Below are positions 50,281-63,365 of a stretch of DNA of 64,000 nt, in pieces. The DNA is taken from contig OV884060.1 of NCBI GenBank assembly GCA_930367215.1, positions 173,735,253-173,799,252 on the forward strand. The letters run 5' to 3'. Numbering within the stretch: the first letter of the stretch is position 1; each line of letters begins with the position of its first letter. Made by a program: the position numbers and the translations under genes. This DNA comes from Pollenia angustigena (lineage: Eukaryota; Arthropoda; Insecta; Diptera; Polleniidae). Under the pieces are notes generated by a model that was not told the DNA's origin, ran no database searches, and was given only the letters and a program-made list of their open reading frames with translations.

Positions 50281-52000
50281 AGCTACAATAACCTATAAGC
50301 ATTTTATCCAAATTGTATTTGTGAAAATTTTTATACATTTTTGAAAATTTGACTTAGAGTGAAATTCTCTTGAAAGTGCTGTGTGAGGGATATGGCCACT
50401 GTGTCCAAACCCTTCGATCGCAGGGAATCAAACCTAATGTAAAATGAAGACTATGGACAGGGCTACAATAACCTATAAGCACTTTATCCAAATTGTATTT
50501 GTGAAAATTTTTACACATTTTTGAAAATTTGACTTAGAGTGAAATTCTCTTGAAAGTGCTGTGTGAGGGATATGGCCACTGTGTCCAAACCCTTCGATCG
50601 CAGGGAACCAAACCTAATGGAAAATGAAGACTATGGACAGGGCTACAATAGCCTATAAGCACTTTATCCAAATTGTATTTGTGAAAATTTTTACACATTT
50701 TTGAAAATTTGACTTAGAGTGAAATTCTCTTGAAAGTGCTGTTTGAGGGATATGGCCACTGTGTCCAAACCCTTCGATCGCAGGGAATCAAACCTAATGG
50801 AAAATGAAGACTATGGACAGGGCTACAATAACCTATAAGCTACAATAACCTATAAGCACTTTATCCAAATTGTATTTGTGAATTTTTATACATTTTTGAA
50901 AATTTGACTTAGAGTGAAATTCTCTTGAAAGTGCTGTGTGAGGGATATGGCCACTGTGTCCAAACCCTTCGATCGCAGGGAATCAAACCTAATGGAAAAT
51001 GAAGACTATGAACAGGGCTACAATAACCTATAAGCTACAATAACCTATAAGCACTTTATCCAAATTGTATTTGTGAAAATTTTTACACATTTTTGAAAAT
51101 TTGACTTAGAGTGAAATTCTCTTGAAAGTGCTGTGTGAGGGATATGGCCACTGTGTCCAAACCCTTCGATCGCAGGGAATCAAACCTTATGGAAAATGAA
51201 GACTATGGACAGGGCTACAATAACCTATAAGCTACAATAACCTATAAGCACTTTATCCAAATTGTATTTGTGAAAATTTTTATACATTTTTGAAAATTTG
51301 ACTTAGAGTGAAATTCTCTTGAAAGTGCTGTGTGAGGGATATGGCCACTGTGTCCAAACCCTTCGATCGCAGGGAATCAAACCTAATGTAAAATGAAGAC
51401 TATGGACAGGGCTACAATAACCTATAAGCACTTTATCCAAATTGTATTTGTGAAAATTTTTACACATTTTTGAAAATTTGACTTAGAGTGAAATTCTCTT
51501 GAAAGTGCTGTGTGAGGGATATGGCCACTGTGTCCAAACCCTTCGATCGCAGGGAACCAAACCTAATGGAAAATGAAGACTATGGACAGGGCTACAATAG
51601 CCTATAAGCACTTTATCCAAATTGTATTTGTGAAAATTTTTACACATTTTTGAAAATTTGACTTAGAGTGAAATTCTCTTGAAAGTGCTGTGTGAGGGAT
51701 ATGGCCACTGTGTCCAAACCCTTCGATCGCAGGGAATCAAACCTAATGGAAAATGAAGACTATGGACAGGGCTACAATAACCTATAAGCACTTTATCCAA
51801 ATTGTATTTGTGAAAATTTTTACACATTTTTGAAAATTTGACTTAGAGTGAAATTCTCTTGAAAGTGCTGTGTGAGGGATATGGCCACTGTGTCCAAACC
51901 CTTCGATCGCAGGGAACCAAACCTAATGGAAAATGAAGACTATGGACAGGGCTACAATAACCTATAAGCTACAATAACCTATAAGCACTTTATCCAAATT
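50281..52000 (-). repeat. Local duplication with 949-bp period
   Basis: The variant CCTAATGTAAAATGAAG occurs at about 50440 and 51389 (949 bp apart). Each is followed by GGGAACCAAACC and then GGCTACAATAGCCTATAAGC (about 50650 and 51599). This is a five-monomer block repeated in direct orientation. Confidence 0.75.
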
Positions 52001-52099
52001 GTATTTGTGAAAATTTTTATACATTTTTGAAAATTTGACTTAGAGTGAACTTCTCTTGAAAGTGCTGTGTGAGGGATATGGCCACTGTGTCCAAACCCT

Positions 52100-54800
52100 T
52101 CGATCGCAGGGAATCCAACCTAATGGAAAATGAAGACTATGGACAGGGCTACAATAACCTATAAGCTACAATAACCTTAAGCACTTTATCCAAATTGTAT
52201 ATGTGAAAATTTTTATAAATTTTTGAAAATTTGACTTAGAGTGAAATTCTCTTGAAAGTGCTGTGTGAGGGATATGGCCACTGTGTCCAAACCCTTCGAT
52301 CGCAGGGAATCAAACCTAATGGAAAATGAAGACTATGGACAGGGCTACAATAACCTATAAGCTACAATAACCTATAAGCACTTTATCCAAATTGTATTTG
52401 TGAAAATTTTTACACATTTTTGAAAATTTGACTTAGAGTGAAATTCTCTGGAAAGTGCTGTGTGAGGGATATGGCCACTGTGTCCAAACCCTTCGATCGC
52501 AGGGAATCAAACCTAATGGAAAATGAAGACTATGGACAGGGCTACAATAACCTATAAGCACTTTATCCAAATTGTATTTGTGAAAATTTTTACACATTTT
52601 TGAAAATTTGACTTAGAGTGAAATTCTCTTGAAAGTGCTGTGTGAGGGATATGGCCACTGTGTCCAAACCCTTCGATCGCAGGGAATCAAACCTAATGGA
52701 AAATGAAGACTATGGACAGGGCTACAATAACCTATAAGCACTTTATCCAAATTGTATTTGTGAAAATTTTTACACATTTTTGAAAATTTGACTTAGAGTG
52801 AAATTCTCTTGAAAGTGCTGTGTGAGGGATATGGCCACTGTGTCCAAACCCTTCGAGCGCAGGGAATCAAACCTAATGGAAAATGAAGACTATAGACAGG
52901 GCTACAATAACCTATAAGCACTTTATTAAAATTGTATTTGTGAAAATTTTTACACATTTTTGAAAATTTGACTTAGAGTGAAATTCTCTTGAAAGTGCTG
53001 TGTGAGGGATATAGCCACTGTGTCCAAACCCTTCGATCGCAGGGAATCCAACCTAATGGAAAATGAAGACTATGGACAGGGCTACAATAACCTATAAGCT
53101 ACAATAACCTATAAGCACTTTATCCAAATTGTATTTGTGAAAATTTTTATAAATTTTTGAAAATTTGACTTAGAGTGAAATTCTCTTGAAAGTGCTGTGT
53201 GAGGGATATGGCCACTGTGTCCAAGCCCTTCGATCGCAGGGAATCAAACCTAATGGAAAATGAAGACTATGGACAGGGCTACAATAACCTATAAGCACTT
53301 TATCCAAATTGTATTTGTGAAAATTTTTACACATTTTTGAAAATTTGACTTAGAGTGAAATTCTCTTGAAAGTGCTGTCTGAGGGATATGGCCACTGTGT
53401 CCAAACCCTTCGAGCGCAGGGAATCAAACCTAATGGAAAATGAAGACTATAGACAGGGCTACAATAACCTACAAGCACTTTATCCAAATTGTATTTGTGA
53501 AAATTTTTACACATTTTTGAAAATTTGACTTAGAGTGAAATTCTCTTGAAAGTGCTGTGTGAGGGATATGGCCACTGTGTCCAAACCCTTCGATCGCAGG
53601 GAATCAAACCTAATGGAAAATGAAGACTATGGACAGGGCTACAATAACCTTTAAGCTACAATAACCTATAAGCACTTTATCCAAATTGTATTTGTGAAAA
53701 TTTTTATACATTTTTGAAAATTTGACTTAGAGTGAAATTCTCTTGAAAGTGCTGTGTGAGGGATATGGCCACTGTGTCCAAACCCTTCGATCGCAGGGAA
53801 TCCAACCTAATGGAAAATGAAGACTATGGACAGGGCTACAATAACCTATAAGCTACAATAGCCTATAAGCACTTTATCCAAATTGTATTTGTGAAAATTT
53901 TTATAAATTTTTGAAAATTTGACTTAGAGTGAAATTCTCTTGAAAGTGCTGTGTGAGGGATATGGCCACTGTGTCCAAACCCTTCGATCGCAGGGAATCA
54001 AACCTAATGGAAAATGAAGACTATGGACAGGGCTACAATAACCTATAAGCTACAATAACCTATAAGCACTTTATCCAAATTGTATTTGTGAAAATTTTTA
54101 CACATTTTTGAAAATTTGACTTAGAGTGAAATTCTCTGGAAAGTGCTGTGTGAGGGATATGGCCACTGTGTCCAAACCCTTCGATCGCAGGGAATCAAAC
54201 CTAATGGAAAATGAAGACTATGGACAGGGCTACAATAACCTATAAGCGCTTTATCCAAATTGTATTTGTGAAAATTTTTACACATTTTTGAAAATTTGAC
54301 TTAGAGTGAAATTCTCTTGAAAGTGCTGTGTGAGGGATATGGCCACTGTGTCCAAACCCTTCGATCGCAGGGAATCAAACCTAATGGAAAATGAAGACTA
54401 TGGACAGGGCTACAATAACCTATAAGCACTTTATCCAAATTGTATTTGTGAAAATTTTTACACATTTTTGAAAATTTGACTTAGAGTGAAATTCTCTTGA
54501 AAGTGCTGTGTGAGGGATATGGCCACTGTGTCCAAACCCTTCGAGCGCAGGGAATAAAACCTAATGGAAAATGAAGACTATAGACAGGGCTACAATAACC
54601 TATAAGCACTTTATCCAAATTGTATTTGTGAAAATTTTTACACATTTTTGAAAATTTGACTTAGAGTGAAATTCTCTTGAAAGTGCTGTGTGAGGGATAT
54701 GGCCACTGTGTCCAAACCCTTCGATCGCAGGAAATCAAACCTAATGGAAAATGAAGACTATGGACAGGGCTACAATAACCTATAAGCTACAATAACCTAT
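52100..54800 (-). repeat. Local duplication with 1688-bp period
   Basis: Markers CTCTGGAAAGTG (52450 and 54138), TTCGAGCGCAGGG (about 52854, 53411, 54543), GACTATAGACAGG and TATAAATTTTTG recur. The first and third sets are 1688-1689 bp apart, or nine monomers including four of 197 bp. The middle TTCGAGCGC copy shows a further shorter duplication inside. Confidence 0.75.
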
Positions 54801-57800
54801 AAGCACTTTATCCAAATTGTATTTGTGAAAATTTTTATACATTTTTGAAAATTTGACTTAGAGTAAAATTCTCTTGAAAGTGCTGTGTGAGGGATATGGC
54901 CACTGTGTCCAAACCCTTCGATCGCAGGGAAGCAAACCTAATGGAAAATGAAGACTATGGACAGGGCTACAATAACCTATAAGCTACAATAACCTATAAG
55001 CACTTTATCCAAATTGTATTTGTGAAAATTTTTATACATTTTTGAAAATTTGACTTAGAGTGAAATTCTCTTGAAAGTGCTGTGTGAGGGATATGGCCAC
55101 TGTGTCCAAACCCTTCGATCGCAGGGAATCAAACCTAATGGAAAATGAAGACTATGGACAGGGCTACAATAACCTATAAGCACTTTATCCAAATTGTATT
55201 TGTGAAAATTTTTACACATTTTTGAAAATTTGACTTAGAGTGAAATTCTCTTGAAAGTGCTGTGTGAGGGATATGGCCACTGTGTCCAAACCCTTCGATC
55301 GCAGGGAATCAAACCTAATGGAAAATGAAGACTATGGACAGGGCTACAATAACCTATAAGCACTTTATCCAAATTGTATTTGTGAAAATTTTTATACATT
55401 TTTGAAAATTTGACTTAGAGTGAAATTCTCTTGAAAGTGCTGTGTGAGGGATATGGCCACTGTGTCCAAACCCTTCGATCGCAGGGAATCCAACCTAATG
55501 GAAAATGAAGACTATGGACAGGGCTACAATAACCTATAAGCACTTTATCCAAATTGTATTTGTGAAAATTTTTACACATTTTTGAAAATTTGACTTAGAG
55601 TGAAATTCTCTTGAAAGTGCTGTGTGAGGGATATGGCCACTGTGTCCAAACCCTTCGATCGCAGGGAATCAAACCTAATGGAAAATGAAGACTATGGGAC
55701 TATGGACAGGGCTACAATAACCTATAAGCACTTTATCCAAATTGTATTTGTGAAAATTTTTATACATTTTTGAAAATTTGACTTAGAGTGAAATTCTCTT
55801 GAAAGTGCTGTGTGAGGGATATGGCCACTGTGTCCAAACCCTTCGATCTCGGGGAATCAAACCTAATGGAAAATGAAGACTCTGGACAGGGCTAATATAA
55901 CCTATAAGCACTTAATCCAAATTGTATTTGTGAAAATTTTTATACATTTTTGAGGGATATGGCCACTGTGTCCAAACCCTTCGATCTCAGGGAATAAACC
56001 TAATGGAAAATGAAGACTATGGACAGGGCTACAATAACCTATAAACACTTTATCCAAATTGTATTTGTGAAAATTTTTATACATTTTTGAAAATTTGACT
56101 TAGAGTGAAATTCTCTTGAAAGTGCTGTGTGAGGGATATTGCCACTGTGTCCAAACCCTTCGATCTCAGGGAATCAAAGCTAATGGAAAATGAAGACTAT
56201 GGACAGGGCTACAATAAACTATAAGCACTTTATCCAAATTGTATTTGTGAAAATTTTTATACATTTTTGAAAATTTGACTTAGAGTAAAATTCTCTTGAA
56301 AGTGCTGTGTGAGGGATATGGCCACTGTGTCCAAGCCCTTCGATCTCAGGGAATCAAAGCTAATGGAAAATGAAGACTATGGACAGGGCTACAATAACCT
56401 ATAAGCACTTTATCCAAATTGTATTTGTGAACATTTTTATACATTTTTGAAAATTTGACTTAGAGTGAAATTCTCTTGAAAGTGCTGTGTGAGGGATATG
56501 GCCACTGTGTCCAAACCCTTCGATCTCAGGGAATCAAACCTAATGGAAAATGAAGACTATGGACAGGGCTACAATAACCTATAAGCACTTTATCCAAATT
56601 GTATTTGTGAAAATTTTTATACATTTTTGAAAATTTGACTTAGAGTGAAATTCTCTTGAAAGTGCTGTGTGAGGGATATGGCCACTGTGTCCAAACCCTT
56701 CGATCTCAGGGAATCAAACCTAATGGAAAATGAAGACTATGGACAGGGCTACAATAAACTATAAGCACTTTATCCAAATTGTATTTGTGAAAATTTTTAT
56801 ACATTTTTGAAAATTTGACTTAGAGTAAAATTCTCTTGAAAGTGCTGTGTGAGGGATATGGCCACTGTGTCCAAGCCCTTCGATCTCAGGGAACCAAAGC
56901 TAATGGAAAATGAAGACTATGGACAGGGCTACAATAACCTATAAGCACTTTATCCAAATTGTATTTGTGAAAATTTTTATACATTTTTGAAAATTTGACT
57001 TAGAGTGAAATTCTCTTGAAAGTGCTGTGTGAGGGATATGGCCACTGTGTCCAAATCCTTCGATCTCAGGGAATCAAACCTAATGGAAAATGAAGACTAT
57101 GGACAGGGCTACAATAACCTATAAGCACTTTATCCAAATTGTATTTATGAAAATTTTTATACATTTTTGAACATTTGACTTAGAGTGAAATTCTCTTGAA
57201 AGTGCTGTGTGAGGTATATGGCCACTGTGTCCAAACCCTTCGATCTCAGGGAATCAAACCTAATGGAAAATGAAGACTATGGACAGGGCTACAATAAACT
57301 ATAAGCACTTTATCCAAATTGTATTTGTGAAAATTTTTATACATTTTTGAAAATTTGACTTAGAGTGAAATTCTCTTGAAAGTGCTGTGTGAGGGATATG
57401 GCCACTGTGTCCAAGCCCTTCGATCTCAGGGAATCAAAGCTAATGGAAAATGAAGACTATGGACAGGGCTACAATAACCTATAAGCACTTTATCCAAATT
57501 GTATTTGTGAAATTTTTTATACATTTTTGAAAATTTGACTTAGAGTGAAATTCTCTTGAAAGTGCTGTGTGAGGGATATGGCCACTGTGTCCAAACCCTT
57601 CGATCTCAGGGAATCAAACCTAATGGAAAATGAAGACTATGGACAGGGCTACAATAACCTGTAAACACTTTATCCAAATTGTATTTGTGAAAATTTTTAT
57701 ACATTTTTGAAAATTTGACTTAGAGTGAAATTCTCTTGAAAGTGCTGTGTGAGGGATATGGCCACTGTGTCCAAACCCTTCGATCTCAGGGAATCAAACC

Positions 57801-58982
57801 TAATGGAAAATGAAGACTATGGACAGGGCTACAATAACCTGTAAACACTTTATCCAAATTGTATTTGTGAAAATTTTTATACATTTTTGAAAATTTGACT
57901 TAGAGTGAAATTCTCTTGAAAGTGCTGTGTGAGGGATATGGCCACTGTGTCCAAACCCTTCGATCTCAGGGAATCAAACCTAATGGAAAATGAAGACTAT
58001 GGACAGGGCTACAATAACCTGTAAACACTTTATCCAAATTGTATTTGTGAAAATTTTTATACATTTTTGAAAATTTGACTTAGAGTGTAATTCTCTTGAA
58101 AGTGCTGTGTGAGGGATATGGCCACTGTGTCCAAACCCTTCGATCTCAGGGAATCAAAGCTAATGGAAAATGAAGACTATGGACAGGGCTACAATAACCT
58201 ATAAGCACTTTATCCAAATTGTATTTGTGAAAATTTTTATACATTTTTGAAAATTTGACTTAGAGTGAAATTCTCTTGAAAGTGCTGTGTGAGGGATTTT
58301 GCCACTGTGTCCAAACCCTTCGATCTCAGGGAATCAAACGTAATGGAAAATGAAGACTATGGACAGGGCTACAATAACCTATAAGCACTTTATCCAAATT
58401 GTATTTGTGAAAATTTTTATACATTTTTGAAAATTTGACTTAGAGTGAAATTCTCTTGAAAGTGCTGTGTGAGGGATATGGCCACTGTGTCCAAACCCTT
58501 CGATCTCGGGGAATCAAACCTAATGAAAAATGAAGACTGTGGACAGGGCTACAATAAACTATAAGCACTTTATCCAAATTGTATTTGTGAAAATTTTTAT
58601 ACATTTTTGAAAATTTGACTTAGAGTGAAATTCTCTTGAAAGTGCTGTGTGAGGGATATGGCCACTGAGTCCAAACCATTCGATCTCAGGGAATCAAACC
58701 TAATGGAAAATGAAGACTATGGACAGGGCTACAATAACCTATAAGCACTTTATCCAAATTGTATTTGTGAAAATTTTTATACATTTTTAAAAATTTGACT
58801 TAGAGTGAAATTCTCTTGAAAGTGCTGTGTGAGGGATATGGCCACTGTGTCCAAACCCTTCGATCTCAGGGAATCAAACCTAATGGAAAATGAAGACTAT
58901 GGACAGGGCTACAATAACCTATAAGCACTTTATCCAAATTGTATTTGTGAAAATTTTAATACATTTTTGAAAATTTGACTTA

Positions 58983-59194
58983 TGGTGTTTTCTTTTCTAC
59001 AAAAAAGTGTGACATTTTATTTAAAAAAAATGCAATTTGGTGTCTATTTCATAAAAATTTCCTTCCAAAAAAGGGTGAGTTTTGTAGAATAAAACAACCC
59101 ACCCTTTACGGGAGCAAAATTTTTAAGAAACAGACTCAAAATTGCATTTTTTTTTAAATAAAATGTCACATTTTTTGTAGAAAAGAAAACACCA
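58983..59194. mobile_element. 212-bp fold-back MITE, copy 1
   Basis: Inserted in a monomer at GACTTAGAG. TTA is duplicated on each side (58980-58982 and 59195-59197), and the element begins TGGTGTTTTCTTTTCTAC and ends with its exact inverse complement. The inverted arms extend almost to the centre, with identity falling inward; the middle is GGGTGAGTT...AACCCACCC. No coding potential: the open frame at 58975-59157 is poly-A/T read-through. A 3-bp TTA duplication matches the TWA target of PIF/Harbinger-type MITEs (known for the family; assignment here is inference). Confidence 0.85.
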
Positions 59195-62100
59195 TTAGAG
59201 TGAAATTCTCTTGAAAGTGCTGTGTGAGGGATATGGCCACTGTGTCCAAACCCTTCGATCTCAGGGAATCAAACCTAATGGAAAATGAAGACTATGGATA
59301 GGGCTACAATAACCTATAAGCACTTTATCCAAATTGTATTTGTGAAAATTTTTATACATTTTTGAAAATTTGACTTAGAGTGAAATTCTCTTGAAAGTGC
59401 TGTGTGAGGGATATGGCCACTGTGTCCAAACCCTTCGATCTCAGGGAATCACACCTAATGGAAAATGAAGACTATGGACAGGGCTACAATAACCTATAAG
59501 CACTTTATCCAAATTGTATTTGTGAAAATTTTTATACATTTTTGAAAATTTGACTTAGAGTGAAATTCTCTTGAAAGTGCTGTGTGAGGGATATGGCCAC
59601 TGTGTCCAAACCCTTCGATCTCAGGGAATCAAACCTAATGGAAAATGAAGACTATGGACAGGGCTACAATAAACTATAAGCACTTTATCCAAATTGTATT
59701 TGTGAAAATTTTTATACATTTTTGAAAATTTGACTTAGAGTGAAATTCTCTTGAAAGTGCTGTGTGAGGGATATGGCCACTGTGTCCAAGCCCTTCGATC
59801 TCAGGGAATCAAAGCTAATGGAAAATGAAGACAATGGACAGGGCTACAATAACCTATAAGCACTTTATCCAAATTGTATTTGTGAAAATTTTTATACATT
59901 TTTGAAAATTTGACTTAGAGTGAAATTCTCTTGAAAGTGCTGTGTGAGGGATATGGCCACTGTGTCCAAACCCTTCGATCTCAGGGAATAAACCTAATGG
60001 AAAATGAAGACTATGGACAGGGCTACAATAACCTATAAACACTTTATCCAAATTGTATTTGTGAAAATTTTTATACATTTTTGAAAATTTGACTTAGAGT
60101 GAAATTCTCTTGAAAGTGCTGTGTGAGGGATATGGCCACTGTGTCCAAACCCTTCGATCTCAGGGAATCAAACCTAATGGAAAATGAAGACTATGGACAG
60201 GGCTAATATAACCTATAAGCACTTAATCCAAATTGTATTTGTGAAAATTTTTATACATTTTTGAAAATTTGACTTAGAGTGAAATTCTCTTGAAAGTGCT
60301 GTGTGAGGGATATGGCCACTGTGTCCAAACCCTTCGATCTCAGGGAATCAAACCTAATGGAAAATGAAGACTATGGACAGGGCTAATATAACCTATAAGC
60401 ACTTAATCCAAATTGTATTTGTGAAAATTTTTATACATTTTTGAAAATTTGACTTAGAGTGAAATTCTCTTGAAAGTGCTGTGTGAGGGATATGGCCACT
60501 GTGTCCAAACCCTTCGATCTCAGGGAATAAACCTAATGGAAGATGAAGACTATGGACAGGGCTACAATAACCTATAAGCACTTAATCCAAATTGTATTTG
60601 TGAAAATTTTTATACATTTTTGAAAATTTGACTTAGAGTGAAATTCTCTTGAAAGTGCTGTGTGAGGGATATGGCCACTGTGTCCAACCCTTCGATCTCA
60701 GGGAATCAAACCTAATGGAAAATGAAGACTATGGACAGGGCTACAATAACCTATAAACACTTTATCCAAATTGTATTTGTGAAAATTTTTATACATTTTT
60801 GAAAATTTGACTTAGAGTGAAATTCTCTTGAAAGTGCTGTGTGAGGGATATGGCCACTGTGTCCAAGCCCTTCGATCTCAGGGAATCAAAGCTAATGGAA
60901 AATGAAGACTATGGACAGGGCTACAATAACCTATAAGCACTTTATCCAAATTGTATTTGTGAAATTTTTTATACATTTTTGAAAATTTGACTTAGAGTGA
61001 AATTCTCTTGAAAGTGCTGTGTGAGGGATATGGCCACTGTGTCCAAACCCTTCGATCTCAGGGAATCAAACCTAATGGAAAATGAAGACTATGGACAGGG
61101 CTACAATAACCTGTAAACACTTTATCCAAATTGTATTTGTGAAAATTTTTATACATTTTTGAAAATTTGACTTAGAGTGAAATTCTCTTGAAAGTGCTGT
61201 GTGAGGGATATGGCCACTGTGTCCAACCCTTCGATCTCAGGGAATCAAACCTAATGGAAAATGAAGACTATGGACAGGGCTACAATAACCTATAAACACT
61301 TTATCCAAATTGTATTTGTGAAAATTTTTATACATTTTTGAAAATTTGACTTAGAGTGAAATTCTCTTGAAAGTGCTGTGTGAGGGATATGGCCACTGTG
61401 TCCAAACCCTTCGATCTCAGGGAATCAAAGCTAATGGAAAATGAAGACTATGGACAGGGCTACAATAACCTATAAGCACTTTATCCAAATTGTATTTGTG
61501 AAAATTTTTATACATTTTTGAAAATTTGACTTAGAGTGAAATTCTCTTGGAAGTGCTGTGTGAGGGATATGGCCACTGTGTCCAAACCCTTCGATCTCAG
61601 GGAATCACACCTAATGGAAAATGAAGACTATGGACAGGGCTACAATAACCTATAAGCACTTTATCCAAATTGTATTTGTGAAAATTTTTATACATTTTTG
61701 AAAATTTGACTTAGAGTGAAATTCTCTTGAAAGTGCTGTGTGAGGGATTTTGCCACTGTGTCCAAACCCTTCGATCTCAGGGAATCAAACGTAATGGAAA
61801 ATGAAGACTATGGACAGGGCTACAATAACCTATAAGCACTTTATCCAAATTGTATTTGTGAAAATTTTTATACATTGTTGAAAATTTGACTTAGAGTGAA
61901 ATTCTCTTGGAAGTGCTGTGTGAGGGATATGGCCACTGTGTCCAAGCCCTTCGATCTCAGGGAATCAAAGCTAATGGAAAATGAAGACTATGGACAGGGC
62001 TACAATAACCTATAAGCACTTTATCCAAATTGTATTTGTGAAAATTTTTATACATTTTTGAAAATTTGACTTAGAGTGAAATTCTCTTGAAAGTGCTGTG

Positions 62101-63153
62101 TGAGGGATATGGCCACTGTGTCCAAACCCTTCGATCTCAGGGAATCAAACCTAATGGAAAATGAAGACTATGGACAGGGCTACAATAACCTGTAAACACT
62201 TTATCCAAATTGTATTTGTGAAAATTTTTATACATTTTTGAAAATTTGACTTAGAGTGAAATTCTCTTGAAAGTGCTGTGTGAGGGATATGGCCACTGTG
62301 TCCAAACCCTTCGATCTCAGGGAATCAAACCTAATGGAAAATGAAGACTATGGACAGGGCTACAATAACCTATAAACACTTTATCCAAATTGTATTTGTG
62401 AAAATTTTTATACATTTTTGAAAATTTGACTTAGAGTGAAATTCTCTTGAAAGTGCTGTGTGAGGGATATGGCCACTGTGTCCAAACCCTTCGATCTCAG
62501 GGAATCAAAGCTAATGGAAAATGAAGACTATGGACAGGGCTACAATAACCTATAAGCACTTTATCCAAATTGTATTTGTGAAAATTTTTATACATTTTTG
62601 AAAATTTGACTTAGAGTGAAATTCTCTTGAAAGTGCTGTGTGAGGGATATGGCCACTGAGTCCAAACCATTCGATCTCAGGGAATCAAACCTAATGGAAA
62701 ATGAAGACTATGGACAGGGCTACAATAAACTATAAGCACTTTATCCAAATTGTATTTGTGAAAATTTTTATACATTTTTTAAAATTTGACTTAGAGTGAA
62801 ATTCTCTTGAAAGTGCTGTGTGAGGGATATGGCCACTGTGTCCAAACCCTTCGATCTCAGGGAATCAAACCTAATGGAAAATGAAGACTATGGACAGGGC
62901 TACAATAACCTATAAGCACTTTATCCAAATTGTGTTTGTGAAAATTTTTATACATTTTTAAAAATTTGACTTAGAGTGAAATTCTCTTGAAAGTGCTGTG
63001 TGAGGGATATGGCCACTGTGTCCAAACCCTTCGATCTCAGGGAATCAAACCTAATGGAAAATGAAGACTATGGACAGGGCTACAATAACCTATAAGCACT
63101 TTATCCAAATTGTATTTGTGAAAATTTTAATACATTTTTGAAAATTTGACTTA

Positions 63154-63365
63154 TGGTGTTTTCTTTTCTACATAAAAGTGTGACATTTTATTTAAAAAAA
63201 ATGCAATTTGGTGTCTATTTCATAAAAATTTCCTTCCAAAAAAGGGTGAGTTTTGTAGAATAAAACAACCCACCCTTTACGGGAGCAAAATTTTTAAGAA
63301 ACAGACTCAAAATTGCATTTTTTTTTAAATAAAATGTCACATTTTTTGTAGAAAAGAAAACACCA
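63154..63365. mobile_element. 212-bp fold-back MITE, copy 2
   Basis: Identical in length and site to copy 1, with one substitution noticed (CTACATAAAAG for CTACAAAAAAG). TTA flanks lie at 63151-63153 and 63366-63368. The monomer immediately before both copies shares the private variant AAAATTTTAATACATT. The copies are 4171 bp apart, which equals 22 monomers plus one element with its target duplication less 4 bp. The second copy therefore came from satellite duplication, not transposition. Confidence 0.88.

Larger units (their letters stand above)
28407..55840 (-). repeat. 180-bp satellite array, main reverse-oriented block
   Basis: About 27 kb of unbroken reverse-oriented satellite of the CGATCGCAGGG type, mixing 180-bp and 197-bp monomers. 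The 197-bp monomers mostly carry TTTTTATACATT and the 180-bp ones mostly TTTTTACACATT. Several local HORs are nested here and listed separately. Broken monomers mark deletion events: 32 bp lost at about 33269, 20 bp lost at about 42150 (removing the CGATCG dyad), and a GACTATGG duplication at about 55690. Confidence 0.97.

Noticed and set aside
58975..59157. 60-codon plus-strand frame in the fold-back MITE
   Set aside because: It starts in satellite and reads through A/T-rich palindromic arms; no plausible product.
58983..59194. TA (2-bp) target duplication for the fold-back MITE
   Set aside because: TA also fits the flanks, but only the 3-bp TTA reading leaves perfectly matched ends (TGGTG...CACCA), so TTA is preferred.
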